Positions 56,101-62,636 of a DNA stretch of 64,000 nucleotides are shown here, piece by piece (the first letter of the stretch is position 1; each line of letters opens with the position of its first letter). A program made the translations under genes and the position numbers. The notes under the pieces were generated by a model that did no database searches, was not told where the DNA came from, and saw nothing but the letters and a program-made list of their open reading frames with translations. Source of the stretch: Mycolicibacterium stellerae. GTDB lineage: Bacteria > Actinomycetota > Actinomycetes > Mycobacteriales > Mycobacteriaceae. The DNA is taken from assembly GCF_003719305.1 (NCBI RefSeq), contig NZ_RARC01000018.1, forward strand, positions 1-64,000, read 5' to 3'.

Positions 56101-56856
56101 GAGCCGTCAGCGTTCACCGAAGATGCCGACATCCGGGTCATCAGCCCCACCCGCACGATCGACGACGGCCTTGCCATCGGCTACGGCAACAGCAAGTGGG
56201 CTGGCGAGGTCCTGCTGCGCGAAGCCAACGACCTGTGCGGGCTGCCGGTCGCGGTGTTTCGCTGCGACATGATCATGGCCGACTCCACGTATGCAGGTCA
56301 GCTGAACCTGTCGGACACGGTCACCAGGATGGCGCTGAGTATTGTCGCCACCGGCCTCGCGCCCCGCTCGTTCTATGAGCTCGACGCAGGCGGTGACAGG
56401 CAACGCGCGCACTTCGACGGCCTGCCAGTCGAATTCGTCGCAGAGGCGATCGCCACACTTGGCTCCAAATTGGTCGAAGGGTTCCAGACCTACCACGTCA
56501 TGAACCCGCACGACGACGGCTACGGGCTCGACGAGTACGTCGACTGGCTCGTCGAAGCCGGCTACCCGATCCAGCGGGTCGACGACTTCGCGGAGTGGTT
56601 GCAGCGTCTTGAGGCCGGGCTGCACGCATTACCCGATCGACAGCGCCAGCATTCGGTGCTGCCGCTGTTGATGCTGTTGCGAAATTCTCCCCACCTGCAA
56701 CCGCGTAAGCCGAAGTGCGGATCCTACGCGCCTGCCGACCGATTCCGCGCCGCCGTTCGGGATGCGGAAATCGGTCGCGCCAACGACATCCCGCACATCT
56801 CACCGGCAATCATCACGAAGTACGTCACCGATCTGCAGCTGCTGGGACTGCTTTAA
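44170..56856 (+). CDS. NRPS, [A relic]-T-C-A-T-C-A-T-E-C-A-T-R
   Basis: 4228 residues. Order: C-terminal lobe of an A domain (1-115; A10 reads DGELDT, its Lys lost), T (LGGDS about 145), C (HHVAGDG about 333), A (about 675-1150), T (about 1198), C (HHIAADG about 1395), A (about 1730-2200), T (about 2255), E (HHLAVDGVSW about 2431), C of the kind that follows an E domain (NHHIVVDGWS), A (about 3225-3700), T (about 3748), and a reductase (VLLTGATGFVGRYL, YGNSKWAGE). The other three A domains keep the A10 Lys. By eye the specificity codes are DFWTLGAIYK, DVWSVAAIYK and DVWEVGAVNK, which I cannot assign. Expect three added residues, the second D, and reductive release. The ATG follows no strong ribosome binding site; coupling to the MbtH gene is likely. 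Confidence 0.93.
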   Translation: MRRDGPLRINGGADEQVEVGGYRIDLAEVRAALAELAGVDGAVVIAREDRQGVRRLVGYITGSADSTATRLALAEQLPPYMVPTAVEVLDALPLTSDGELDTAALPAPDYDDSDRYRAIEQVLTEIFAQVLGLDHVDVDDSFFDLGGDSLGAMRVLAAVNAAFDAHLPLGSVFNAPTVTELATRLGGDSGSSRPLLARERPAVLPLSFAQSRLWFIGQLQGPSPVYNRAVALRLHGPLDVTALGLAMADVAGRHESLRTVFSAVDGIPQQLVLPVDEADFGWKVVDCTGWPAARLDDAIQEVAQYSFDLATDIPLQAQAFRITDDDHILVVVVHHVAGDGWSIGVLASDISAAYAGRYTGRATDWPELPVQYADYALWQRECLGDLSDPDSPLAAQSRFWEHQLAGMPQRLELPTDRPYPPVADHRGASVPVDWSADVQRRVRDVAREHNATSFMVMQAALAVLLSRLSASPDVAVGFPIAGRGDPALDRLVGFFVNTLILRVDVGGDPTFAELLEQVRKRSLAAYEHQDIPFEALVERLNPPRSLTHHPLIQVMLGWQKSASLALTVEDLQVTAMPLETRTASMDLSIFIGERSTEAGEPAGIGGRVEYRTDVFDADTVGALVDRFQRVLSALTADPTAPLSSVDLIEAAERARLDLWGNRAVLEQPAPVATSIPEAFAGQVARAPDAPALICGDSSWTYREVDESANRLAHNLSAHGAGPGKCVALMLERSAEAVIAILAVLKTGAAYLALDQRLPSTRLEFMVGDAEPIAVITTRARSQLDGCDLPVIAIDDPGTATYPASGLPLPYPDDIAYFIYTSGTTGVPKGVAINHHNLTQLIASLNDGLPPAEDQVWSQCHSYAFDFSVWEIWGALLRGGRLVVVPEAVAASPTDFHDLLVSRHVNVLTQTPSAIGMLAQEGLESANLLVGGEACPAAVVDQWAPGRVMLNAYGPTETTIYATLSSPLAAGSGAAPIGSPAPGTALFVLDEWLRPVPPGVVGELYVAGRGVGAGYWRRTGLTASRFVACPFGGVGTRMYRTGDLVHWGADGQLRYVQRADEQVKIRGYRIELGDVQTALAASDGVDQAAVVVREDPSGDKRLVGYVTGTANPAELRAVLADRLPPYMVPAAVVVMDALPLTVSGKLDSRSLPAPEYRDDSGEYRAPTNLTEELIAGIYANVLGVSRVGVDDSFFDLGGDSLSAMRVVAAVNKTLDAHIAVRTLFDTSTVAQLATRIDGSPGGLEPIKAVERPATVPLSFAQTRLWFLDQFQGPSPIYNMAVALRLRGQLDADALGAALADVVRRHESLRTVFCAVDGVPAQEVISAERVDFGWQIVDATGWQEDRLELAIDAAARHTFDLTKDIPLRARLFRVSDDEHLLVVVVHHIAADGWSVDPLVRDLGEAYASRCKGQPPGWTEMPLQYLDYTLWQRAQLGDLDDVHSPIAAQLAFWEEALAGMAERLTLPTDRPYPPIADYRGASVTVDWSVELQERVRGVARRHNATSFMVVQAALAVLLSGLTASSDVAVGFPIAGRGDPALDELVGFFVNTLVLRIDLAGDPTIAELLAQVRERSLAAYQHQDVPFEALVERLNPSRSLTHHPLIQVLLAWQNFGHSSDPTAGVALGDLHVSRLPIDSTTARMDLTFSLAERWTESGEPAGIGGTVEFRTDVFDAKTIEVLVGRLQRVLVAMTTDQGVRVSSVDLLHDDERARLDRWGNRAVLTRPSAAGVSIPAALAHQVSLTPEAVAVRCDGVSMTYREFDEASNRLAHMLSAHGVGAGSSVALLFSRSAQAIVAMAAVLKTGAAYLPIDPALPSARIGFMLVDSAPVAAISTASLRMRLDGFDVPVIDIDDPRIACQPVSGLPAPAADHIAYLIYTSGTTGVPKGVAITHRNVTQLLGVTDFFQPKPDTARTTTQFTATQWHSHAFDVSVWEIWGTLLSGGRLVVVPEATAGSPADFHDLLVAERVSVVSQTPSAVGMLSAQGLHSPALVVAGEACPDAVVDQWAPGRVMINAYGPTETTIYAAMSRPLTAGAAAPIGSPVSGVALFVLDEYMRPVPPGVVGELYVAGRGVGIGYWRRGALTASRFVACPFGGPGARMYRTGDLVQWAADGQLRYVGRSDEQVKIRGYRIEPGEVQAALSALDGVRQAAVIAREDRPGDKRLIGYITGTADPTAIRAALAERLPPYMVPAAVVVMSALPLTVNGKLDIRSLPAPDYEVTDRYRAPGSVIEQILAGIYAQILGLERVGVDDPFFELGGDSILAMQVVARARAAGVTCRPRDIFVEQTVAQVALVAAFAVGEVATSDDGVGEVAAIPIMCWLHSIDGPIDQFNQTVLLQAPFGVCEADVVQVLQALLDRHAMLRLRVTDDGVGGWSLSVPDVGSVEARSCVRSVGVLSDEALVAARSRLNPASGMMLSALWVTNTSQLALIIHHLAVDGVSWRILLEDLNIAWTQHRGGQPIALPVAGTSFRSWASLLGEHARSEAVMEQEDAWRKVAAVPAALPAVNPAIDTLATAGRLSALLDTEITQMLLGEVPAAFHAGVQDILLIAFGMAWAEFLGTGEAPIGIDVEAHGRDDDLASDVDLSQTVGWFTAKHPVSLAVGELKWAQVVAGDAALGEAVKAVKEQLRALPDGLTYGLLRYLNADVDLPASDPAIGFNYLGRMGGTAGAAGDAWQICRWGSLFTDAASAGLPVQLMHTVELNAATIDTETGPQLHADWMWATSALDDTEVGRLARLWFDALGGICAHVKRGGGGLTPSDVWPATLSQRQIDELHRQYRVADVLPLTPLQQGLLFHTGMTEDSGDLYAVQLALTLTGRLDVARLQDAVHTVVARHPNLLARFSTALDQPVQVIERDPVVPWRYIEFDDRNGGVDEWIQQECDAERRAVRDIANEPALRAVLIRTADHRHLFVLTNHHIVVDGWSMPVLLREIFACYHGHRLPACGSYRRFITWLAERDLDAAHVAWRQVFKGFDVPTLVGPPDRLGLGPRGSTSFTLSAKITRAVGELARSRHTTASTVLQCAWAQLLISLTGHHDVAFGTTVSGRPPDVAGADSMVGLFINTVPVRATVTSSTTTADLLQQLQDSHNHTLEHHHVALTDIHRVAGHDQLFDTLLVYENFPVDAALLVGDDELSITDITSRESTHYPLVMQASPGDELRISLDYRTDLFDSRTIESLGDRLQVILTAMTADPAMRVSSTDLLDPGEHARLDRWGNRAALTQPEDSAVSIPLAFAEQVSRTPSAVAVTFDGVPPLTYRELDEASDRLAHLLTRRGIGPGSSVALLFPRCADAIVAMAAVLKTGAAYLPIDPALPAARIEFMLADATPAAAITTHELRSRLGGHDVPVIDVGDPRTATCAATDLPAPAAGDVAYIIYTSGTTGAPKGVAVTHGNVTQMVTSMDASLPHPLVWAQCHSYGFDVSVWEVWGTLLTGGRLVIVPESVVTSPAEFRDLLVAEQVTVLEQNPSAAGILPTRGLDSVAMVVGGDACPAGVVDQWAPGRLMINAYGPTETTVNVARSAPLTAGSGAPPVGSPLSGAALIVLDGWMRPVPPGVVGELYVAGHGVGVGYWRRTGLTASRFVACPFGEAGARMYRTGDLVRWGADGQLRYLGRADEQVKIRGYRIELGEVATALAGLDGVDQAAVIAREDRPGDKRLVGYVTGTADPTELRTALAELLPPYMLPAAVVVLDALPLTVNSKLDTRALPAPDYQETDRYLAPDTPVEEIVTGVYADVLGFERVGLDDSFFDLGGDSILAMRAIAAINTALDAQLTVRTLLNAPSARSLSQQVVAPDSRPSAEVRACELTLDKFIDATTLADAPMLAGPSGEVQTVLLTGATGFVGRYLVLELLEQMQRVGGTLICLVRARSDEDARRRLEAIFDSGDPDLLRHFQELAATHLNVIAGDKGEPNIGLHQQTWQRLADTVDLIVDCAAVVNAVVPYSELFVPNVAGTAELIRIALTTKRKSYAFVSTATVGAQIEPSAFTEDADIRVISPTRTIDDGLAIGYGNSKWAGEVLLREANDLCGLPVAVFRCDMIMADSTYAGQLNLSDTVTRMALSIVATGLAPRSFYELDAGGDRQRAHFDGLPVEFVAEAIATLGSKLVEGFQTYHVMNPHDDGYGLDEYVDWLVEAGYPIQRVDDFAEWLQRLEAGLHALPDRQRQHSVLPLLMLLRNSPHLQPRKPKCGSYAPADRFRAAVRDAEIGRANDIPHISPAIITKYVTDLQLLGLL

Positions 56857-56876
56857 CGCGCTTGAGGACACCCGCG

Positions 56877-58586
56877 ATGCTCAGCCTTATCCGCGCCCAC
56901 TGGGTGTCGATGGCGGTGAGCACGGTTCTGCTCGGCGGTGCCACCGTGCTCATCCTGCTTCAGCCACTGCTGGCAGGCAGGCTCGTCGACCGTGCGGCGG
57001 CGGGCTCACCGGACATCGCCCTCGCCGCCCTGCTGGTGGCCATGCTCGTCGGACAGCTGCTGCTCGAGGCGCTTGGACACTTTCAGCTGGACCGGACCGG
57101 CGAGAAGATCGTGTTGCGGATGCGCACCGACTTCACCAATCACGTTGTGCGCCTGCCCATCGGACTGTTGGACCGTGGCCGCACCGGAGATTTGCTGGCC
57201 CGAGGAACCAGCGACGCCGGCTTGTTGCGCGATATGCCACGGGCGGTCGGCGACATCGCCTTCGGGACGCTGACCCTGCTCGGAGCGGGCGTCGTGATGT
57301 TGACAATCGATGCGGCCACCGTGGGTGTCGTGGTGGTCGTGATGATCGTGGCGTTCGCCGCGGGCAACCCGTTTCTGTCACGGATCCAGCACGCCTCGCT
57401 GAATCGTCAAGTGGCGCTTGGCGACTACACGGCCGGTCTTGATCGGGCACTGAGTGCCGCGCGCACCATCAAGCTGTTCGGCGCCGAAAGTCGCGAAGCG
57501 AAGTCCATCGGGATCGACGCACACGCCGCCTATGAGTCCGGCGTACGTATCGCGTCGTCCACCGCCATCAACGTCCTCCTCATCCGGTTGGGTGTCACAG
57601 GTTCGTTTCTGGCGATCATGATCATCGACGGACGCCGGGTGGCGGCAGGCGGGCTGTCCGTTGGCCAATTCGTCAGTCTGCTGGCGTTCGCGGTTTACGC
57701 GATCTTTCCCATTACCGCCGCGTTCACGGCGCTGGCCGCACTGCGAACCGCCGCCGGTGGGTATGAGCACCTGACCACCACGCTGCGCGACCTGCCGGAA
57801 ATCGATCCGCCCTCCCGCTCGACCGGGGGCGCCGTCGATTCGCCGCGGGGCCAGCGCACCGGGCCGCTGGTCGAGTTCGACCGTGTGGTGTTCTCCTACG
57901 GCGCGGTCCGGGTGCTCTCAGACGTCTCCTTCACACTCGGACACGACCAGATCACCGCACTGATCGGGCCGTCCGGCGCGGGAAAGTCGACCATCCTGTC
58001 GCTACTGTGCCGCTTCCACGATCCCGACGGCGGGACGGTCCGATGGGAGGGTGAGGACTTCCGCAGCATTCCCCTTGCCGAACTGCGTGGCAAGCTCGGG
58101 CTTCTGGAACAGGACGCACCCGTCTTGCACGGCACCATCCGCGACAATCTGCTCATCGCCGACCCGAACGCCGACGACGACGATCTGTGGCGGGTCCTCA
58201 AGCAGGCCAACGTGGCCGACGAAATCGCCGGTCTCCCTGGCCTGTTGGACACCCCCGTTCTGGAGCGCGGCCGCAGCCTTTCCGGTGGGCAGCGCCAGCG
58301 TCTTGCCCTTGCCCGTGCATTCCTATCGCGGTCGCAGCTCATTCTGATGGACGAGCCGACCGCGCATCTCGACCGCGCGAACGAATACGACGTGATGACC
58401 AACCTGCTGCTGGCGCGCGGCACGCGCAGTGTGCTTGTGGTGGCACACCGGCTTTCGACGGTCACCAATGCCGACCAGATCCTGGTGCTTGACGACGGCC
58501 GGATACAGGCGACGGGCAAGCATGCCGAGCTTTTGCGGATGCCCGTCTACCGCGAACTCATCGAACACGAACTCGAGGAGCAGTAG
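56877..58586 (+). CDS. ABC exporter, fused permease and ATPase
   Basis: 569 residues from the ATG 20 bases after the NRPS stop. Six membrane segments in residues 1-310 (starting VSMAVSTVLLGGATVLIL), then an ATPase domain with Walker A GPSGAGKST, Q-loop LEQDAPV, signature LSGGQRQRLA, Walker B LILMDEPTAHLD and H-loop VAHRLS, all intact. A half-size exporter that works as a homodimer, like MsbA. The place directly after the synthetase says it exports the peptide or its lipid form. Confidence 0.93.
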   Translation: MLSLIRAHWVSMAVSTVLLGGATVLILLQPLLAGRLVDRAAAGSPDIALAALLVAMLVGQLLLEALGHFQLDRTGEKIVLRMRTDFTNHVVRLPIGLLDRGRTGDLLARGTSDAGLLRDMPRAVGDIAFGTLTLLGAGVVMLTIDAATVGVVVVVMIVAFAAGNPFLSRIQHASLNRQVALGDYTAGLDRALSAARTIKLFGAESREAKSIGIDAHAAYESGVRIASSTAINVLLIRLGVTGSFLAIMIIDGRRVAAGGLSVGQFVSLLAFAVYAIFPITAAFTALAALRTAAGGYEHLTTTLRDLPEIDPPSRSTGGAVDSPRGQRTGPLVEFDRVVFSYGAVRVLSDVSFTLGHDQITALIGPSGAGKSTILSLLCRFHDPDGGTVRWEGEDFRSIPLAELRGKLGLLEQDAPVLHGTIRDNLLIADPNADDDDLWRVLKQANVADEIAGLPGLLDTPVLERGRSLSGGQRQRLALARAFLSRSQLILMDEPTAHLDRANEYDVMTNLLLARGTRSVLVVAHRLSTVTNADQILVLDDGRIQATGKHAELLRMPVYRELIEHELEEQ

Positions 58587-58593
58587 AGGCGAT

Positions 58594-60837
58594 GTGCTGA
58601 CCGGAGTCGCTCGATTCGCCATCGCCGCCCCGCGCCGCGTCATCGCCCTCGCCGTGCTCGTCATGATCGGTACCGCGGTCTTCGGCATCCCCGTGGCCAA
58701 ATCACTGTCTGCGGGCGGCGGCCTCGATCCGGGTGCCGAATCCTCGCAGGCATCCGCGCTGCTCTCGCAGAAGTTCGACCAGGGCGACATGACCATGCTC
58801 GTCACCGTCACCTCCGATACCGGTGCGCGAGGACGACGGGCCAAGACGGTCGGCTCCGATATCGTTCGGCGCCTGCAGGACTCGGCTGTCGTCGGACAGG
58901 TGCAGTCAGCGTGGACGGAGCCGCCCGCCGCCGCGCCCTCGTTCATCAGCAGGAACGGCAAGACGGGATTGATCGTGGCCGCCATCACCGGTGGCGAGTC
59001 CGATGCTCAACGGAACGCAAAGCGGCTGTATGACGAGCTCGTGCACGACCGGGACGGCGTCACGGTCCGTGCCGGCGGGGATGCCACCGTTTACTGGCAG
59101 GTCAACGCGCAGACCGAGAGGGATCTGCTGTTCATGGAGGCGCTTGCGCTCCCGCTGAGCTTCCTCGTGCTCGTCTGGGTCTTCGGCGGCCTGGTCGCCG
59201 CCGCGCTGCCGGTGGCCATCGGCATCTTCGCGATTCTCGGCGCCATGGCGTCACTGCACGCAATTTCGCTGTTCGCCCACGTGTCGATCTTCGCGCTCAA
59301 CCTATGCGTTGCAATGGGTATGGCGTTGGCCATCGACTACACCCTGCTGATTCTCAGTCGGTTTCGAGATGAGTTGGCGCAAGGGCAGACTCGTGACGTA
59401 GCGCTGATCCGCACGATGGCCACGGCAGGCCGAACCGTGATGTTCTCGGCGATGACGGTCGCGCTGTCGATGGCGACACTGGTGATGTTTCCTCAGTACT
59501 TCCTGAAATCCTTCGCCTACGCGGGCGTCGCCGTTGTCGTTTTCACGGCGGCAGCGTCGATGGTCGTGACGCCTGCGGCCATCGTGCTGCTCGATGATCG
59601 ACTCGATTCGTTGGACATGCGCCCGTTGATGCGCAAAGCCTTCCGGCGACCGGAGCCGGAATCCGTGCCCTTCGACCATTGGTTCTGGTACCGATGGACG
59701 AAATCAGTTATGCGCCATGCGGTTCCGATCACCGTTGCCGTGGTCGTACTCCTGCTCCTCGTCGGCACGCCCTTTCACGACGTGCGGTGGGGCTTTCCCG
59801 ACGACCGGGTTTTGCCTGCGTCGGCGTCCGCGCGTCAGGTCGGCGACCAGTTGCGCGACGACTTCGCAGGCGGCGGCGCCCCCGCCGTCACCGTCGTACT
59901 CCCGGATGCCCCCGGTCTGAGTCGCTCAGGTCTCGACGCCTACGCAGCGGCGCTGTCTCTTGTATCCGACGTCTCGTCGGTGTCATCACCCGGCGGCACA
60001 TACGTCGAGGGCAGACGGGCAGGACCGCTTTCGGCGCCCAGCGGCATCAAGGACGACAGCGCTTTCGTGACAGTGGCCAGTACCGCACCGCTGTACTCCG
60101 CCGCCTCATCCGATCAGCTCGACCAGTTGCGCGCCGTGCCGACCCCGTCCGGCAGAACGGTGCAGCTGACCGGCGCCGCGCAGAGCAATCTGGACAGCAT
60201 GCATGCGATCGCGTCGCGTCTGCCCATCGTGCTCGTTCTCATCGCACTGATCACCCTCGTCCTGGTGTTCCTGCTGACCAACAGCGCGATTCTGCCCGTC
60301 AAGGCGGTGCTGACGAACATCCTGTCGCTGGCCGCGGCGTTCGGTGCGGTGGTCTGGGTGTTTCAGGAGGGGCACCTCGGCGCGCTGGGCACCGCGTCGA
60401 CCGGCACGCTGGGAGTGCAGCTGCCAGTGTTGCTGTTCTGCATCGCCTTTGGCCTCTCGATAGACTACGAGCTGTTTCTGATATCCCGGATCCGGGAGTA
60501 CTGGCTTGCGTCACATCGCGGCTGGGGTGCCAGCGACGAGAGCGTCGCGCGAGGCGTCGCCCACACCGCGCGCGTGATCACCGCCGCTGCGCTGATCATG
60601 GTGATCTCTTTTGCGGCGCTGATGGCCTCGCAGGTATCGGTGATGCGGTTGTTCGGGTTCGGGCTGACGGTGGCGGTGCTGGTCGACGCCACGCTCGTCC
60701 GGATGCTGCTGGTGCCCGCGCTCATGCATCTGCTCGGCCGGGCCAACTGGTGGGCGCCGGGACCGCTGACTCGGCTACATGACCGTGTGGTCAGCCTGCT
60801 GCGAAGTCGGGGCAGAGATTCGTCGTTGCCGCGCTGA
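58594..60837 (+). CDS. MMPL-family RND transporter
   Basis: 747 residues from a GTG 7 bases after the ABC gene. Two repeats of six membrane segments, each after a large outer loop; MMPL signature LCVAMGMALAIDYTLLILSR in the first half and CIAFGLSIDYELFLISRIRE in the second, with the Asp-Tyr pairs of the proton relay. It is shorter than the MmpL proteins of M. tuberculosis (about 950) and closer to the YdfJ type. It probably moves a lipid or lipopeptide; together with the ABC exporter it points to a lipopeptide product. Confidence 0.92.
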   Translation: MLTGVARFAIAAPRRVIALAVLVMIGTAVFGIPVAKSLSAGGGLDPGAESSQASALLSQKFDQGDMTMLVTVTSDTGARGRRAKTVGSDIVRRLQDSAVVGQVQSAWTEPPAAAPSFISRNGKTGLIVAAITGGESDAQRNAKRLYDELVHDRDGVTVRAGGDATVYWQVNAQTERDLLFMEALALPLSFLVLVWVFGGLVAAALPVAIGIFAILGAMASLHAISLFAHVSIFALNLCVAMGMALAIDYTLLILSRFRDELAQGQTRDVALIRTMATAGRTVMFSAMTVALSMATLVMFPQYFLKSFAYAGVAVVVFTAAASMVVTPAAIVLLDDRLDSLDMRPLMRKAFRRPEPESVPFDHWFWYRWTKSVMRHAVPITVAVVVLLLLVGTPFHDVRWGFPDDRVLPASASARQVGDQLRDDFAGGGAPAVTVVLPDAPGLSRSGLDAYAAALSLVSDVSSVSSPGGTYVEGRRAGPLSAPSGIKDDSAFVTVASTAPLYSAASSDQLDQLRAVPTPSGRTVQLTGAAQSNLDSMHAIASRLPIVLVLIALITLVLVFLLTNSAILPVKAVLTNILSLAAAFGAVVWVFQEGHLGALGTASTGTLGVQLPVLLFCIAFGLSIDYELFLISRIREYWLASHRGWGASDESVARGVAHTARVITAAALIMVISFAALMASQVSVMRLFGFGLTVAVLVDATLVRMLLVPALMHLLGRANWWAPGPLTRLHDRVVSLLRSRGRDSSLPR

Positions 60838-61111
60838 CGAAGAGCGTGCCCTGTCCGCTTGGGAGCGCGAAGATCTCTTCGGCCCGCGACATTTCATCGA
60901 GAACCGAGGTGCCACTGCGCAGTTCGTCGCAGACCTGGTATCCCGCTCCCACCGTGTCGTCCGCGTTCGCCCCGGGGATGTAAACGTTCAAGGTCGCCAA
61001 CTCGTCGAGAAACACGTCGCGTGGCTCAGCGGATGCAACGGGAGCCCCGGCCAAGGCAGCCAAGGTCACTGCAAGCGCAGCCGGTCCCAGCGCCATACGA
61101 TTCAGAGCCAT
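60791..61111 (-). CDS. Secreted DUF732 protein
   Basis: 106 residues from the ATG at 61111 with AAAGG before it. Signal peptide with cleavage after ASA near residue 28 (LGPAALAVTLAALAGAPVAS). The mature part begins RDVFLDELATLNVYIPGANA, has QVCDELRSG and ends TTNLCPDFAAG, the two-Cys DUF732 pattern common in mycobacterial secreted proteins of unknown function. Its 3' end overlaps the MMPL gene by 47 bases in the opposite direction. Confidence 0.85.
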   Translation of the reverse strand: MALNRMALGPAALAVTLAALAGAPVASAEPRDVFLDELATLNVYIPGANADDTVGAGYQVCDELRSGTSVLDEMSRAEEIFALPSGQGTLFVSAATTNLCPDFAAG

Positions 61112-61276
61112 CGAGGTGACCTTTCGTGTCGCCGCACGTCCATCTCGTGCGACCACCCGAAATGTAAGCCAGCGACGCCGGAGGAGATATCCGGTGTTTC
61201 CCTACATATTTCTTGACGCCGCCGTTCGCGTAGTACTACTCACCCGGCGCGGCCCGCGCTTGGGCATGCTTGACCC

Positions 61277-62581
61277 ATGCCGTTCACCACGTCAGTCCCC
61301 GACGCCCGCTCGGTAGCCGAGACCACCAAGCCCGACCGAGACCGCGCCGTCGACGTCGCCCGGCTCTTCGCACTGGTCATCGTGATGTTCGGGCACTGTG
61401 CACTGCTGCTCGCCACGATCGACTCGAGCGGTCTGCGGATCGGAAACCTGCTCGGCGAGGTGCCTGCACTGGCCCCGATCACCTGGGTTGTGCAGGTCAT
61501 GCCGCTGTTCTTCCTGGCAGGCGGCGCCGCGGGCGCATACGGCTGGCACGAAGGCACTCAGTGGGGAACCTGGCTGTTCAGTCGGGCGCAGCGACTGTGC
61601 CGTCCGGTGTTCTGGTATCTGGCCTTCTGGACGCTCGGTCTCCTTGTCACGTCGATGATTCTCGGCGCGGACTCCGCGGCGGGACTCGGTGCGGAGTGCG
61701 TCGCTCTGCTCTGGTTCCTCGGTGTCTACCTGGTCACGCTTGCGTTCGTACCTGTCCTGACACGAATGCGGACGGGGCGCGCCGTCGCCGTCGTGGTGGC
61801 GTCGCTTCTCGTGGTCACCGCACTCGGCGACGGGGTGCGGATCGCGAGCGGTATGCAGATGTCGGGCGTGGCCAACTTCCTGATCGTCTGGCTGATCCCG
61901 GTGGCGATCGGGGTGGCCTATGCTCGCCGGCTGATCAGGGTCCCTGCCGCACTCGCGGTGGCGGCTTCCGCGTTCGCCGCTCAGGTGCTGCTTGCGGTCT
62001 TCGGCCCGTACGAGGTCTCGTTGGTCGTCACCGGGACAGAACACATGTCCAACACCTCCCCGCCGACGCTCCTGCTTGCGCTGCACTGCACCTGGATGTC
62101 GTGTGCATTCGTCGCCGCTGCGGGCCTCGTGCGGCGATGGGCTCAGCGGCCGCGTGTGTGGCAGTTCGTCGCCGTCGGAAACGGGGGAGCGATGACCCTT
62201 TATCTATGGCACATCCCCGCGATCGCGGTGGCGACCTTTGCGTTGCACGCGGTGGGACTCGACGCCTACCACGTTGATGCACAGGGGTTTTGGGGCATGT
62301 TGGCGCTGCGGGCAGTCGTCTTTGCGGTGGTGATGGCTGCGGCGTTCTTTCTGTTGTCGCCGCTCGAACACCGTCGGCTTCCGTGGTGGGACTCTGCGGT
62401 CCGCGCAACCGGTGTCCGGTCCACGGTTGCAGGCGTGTTGATCTGCCTCGCCGGTGTCGCGCTCGTGCTGCTTGCCAAGAATGGTTTGGACGGTGTCACG
62501 GGTTACACGACGCTCGGTGCGTTCCTGGCCTGCGCTGGGGCGGCGCGGGTGAGCGCCGGTGGGCCGGCCCGGTCGACATAG
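61277..62581 (+). CDS. Acyltransferase-3 family membrane protein
   Basis: 434 residues. About ten membrane segments; the N-terminal motif RDRAVDVARLFALVIVMFGH (His about 40 is the catalytic candidate) and the loop MPLFFLAGGAAGAYGW are the family hallmarks. These enzymes acylate sugars or lipids on the membrane, often as O-acetyl or succinyl transferases. It is just outside the transporter block, so a role in decorating the peptide or a cell-wall lipid is possible but unproven. No RBS stands out. Confidence 0.87.
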   Translation: MPFTTSVPDARSVAETTKPDRDRAVDVARLFALVIVMFGHCALLLATIDSSGLRIGNLLGEVPALAPITWVVQVMPLFFLAGGAAGAYGWHEGTQWGTWLFSRAQRLCRPVFWYLAFWTLGLLVTSMILGADSAAGLGAECVALLWFLGVYLVTLAFVPVLTRMRTGRAVAVVVASLLVVTALGDGVRIASGMQMSGVANFLIVWLIPVAIGVAYARRLIRVPAALAVAASAFAAQVLLAVFGPYEVSLVVTGTEHMSNTSPPTLLLALHCTWMSCAFVAAAGLVRRWAQRPRVWQFVAVGNGGAMTLYLWHIPAIAVATFALHAVGLDAYHVDAQGFWGMLALRAVVFAVVMAAAFFLLSPLEHRRLPWWDSAVRATGVRSTVAGVLICLAGVALVLLAKNGLDGVTGYTTLGAFLACAGAARVSAGGPARST

Positions 62582-62636
62582 CGGGCGCTTTAGCCATTTC
62601 AATCAGTTCCGTAGGGGGCTGGGCGACACTGTCCAA

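Noticed and set aside
43917..60837. Assignment as the glycopeptidolipid locus (gplH, mps1, mps2)
   Set aside because: The MbtH and reductase parts fit, but there is one synthetase with a single E domain, a truncated first module, and none of the glycosyl- and methyltransferase genes of the GPL locus.
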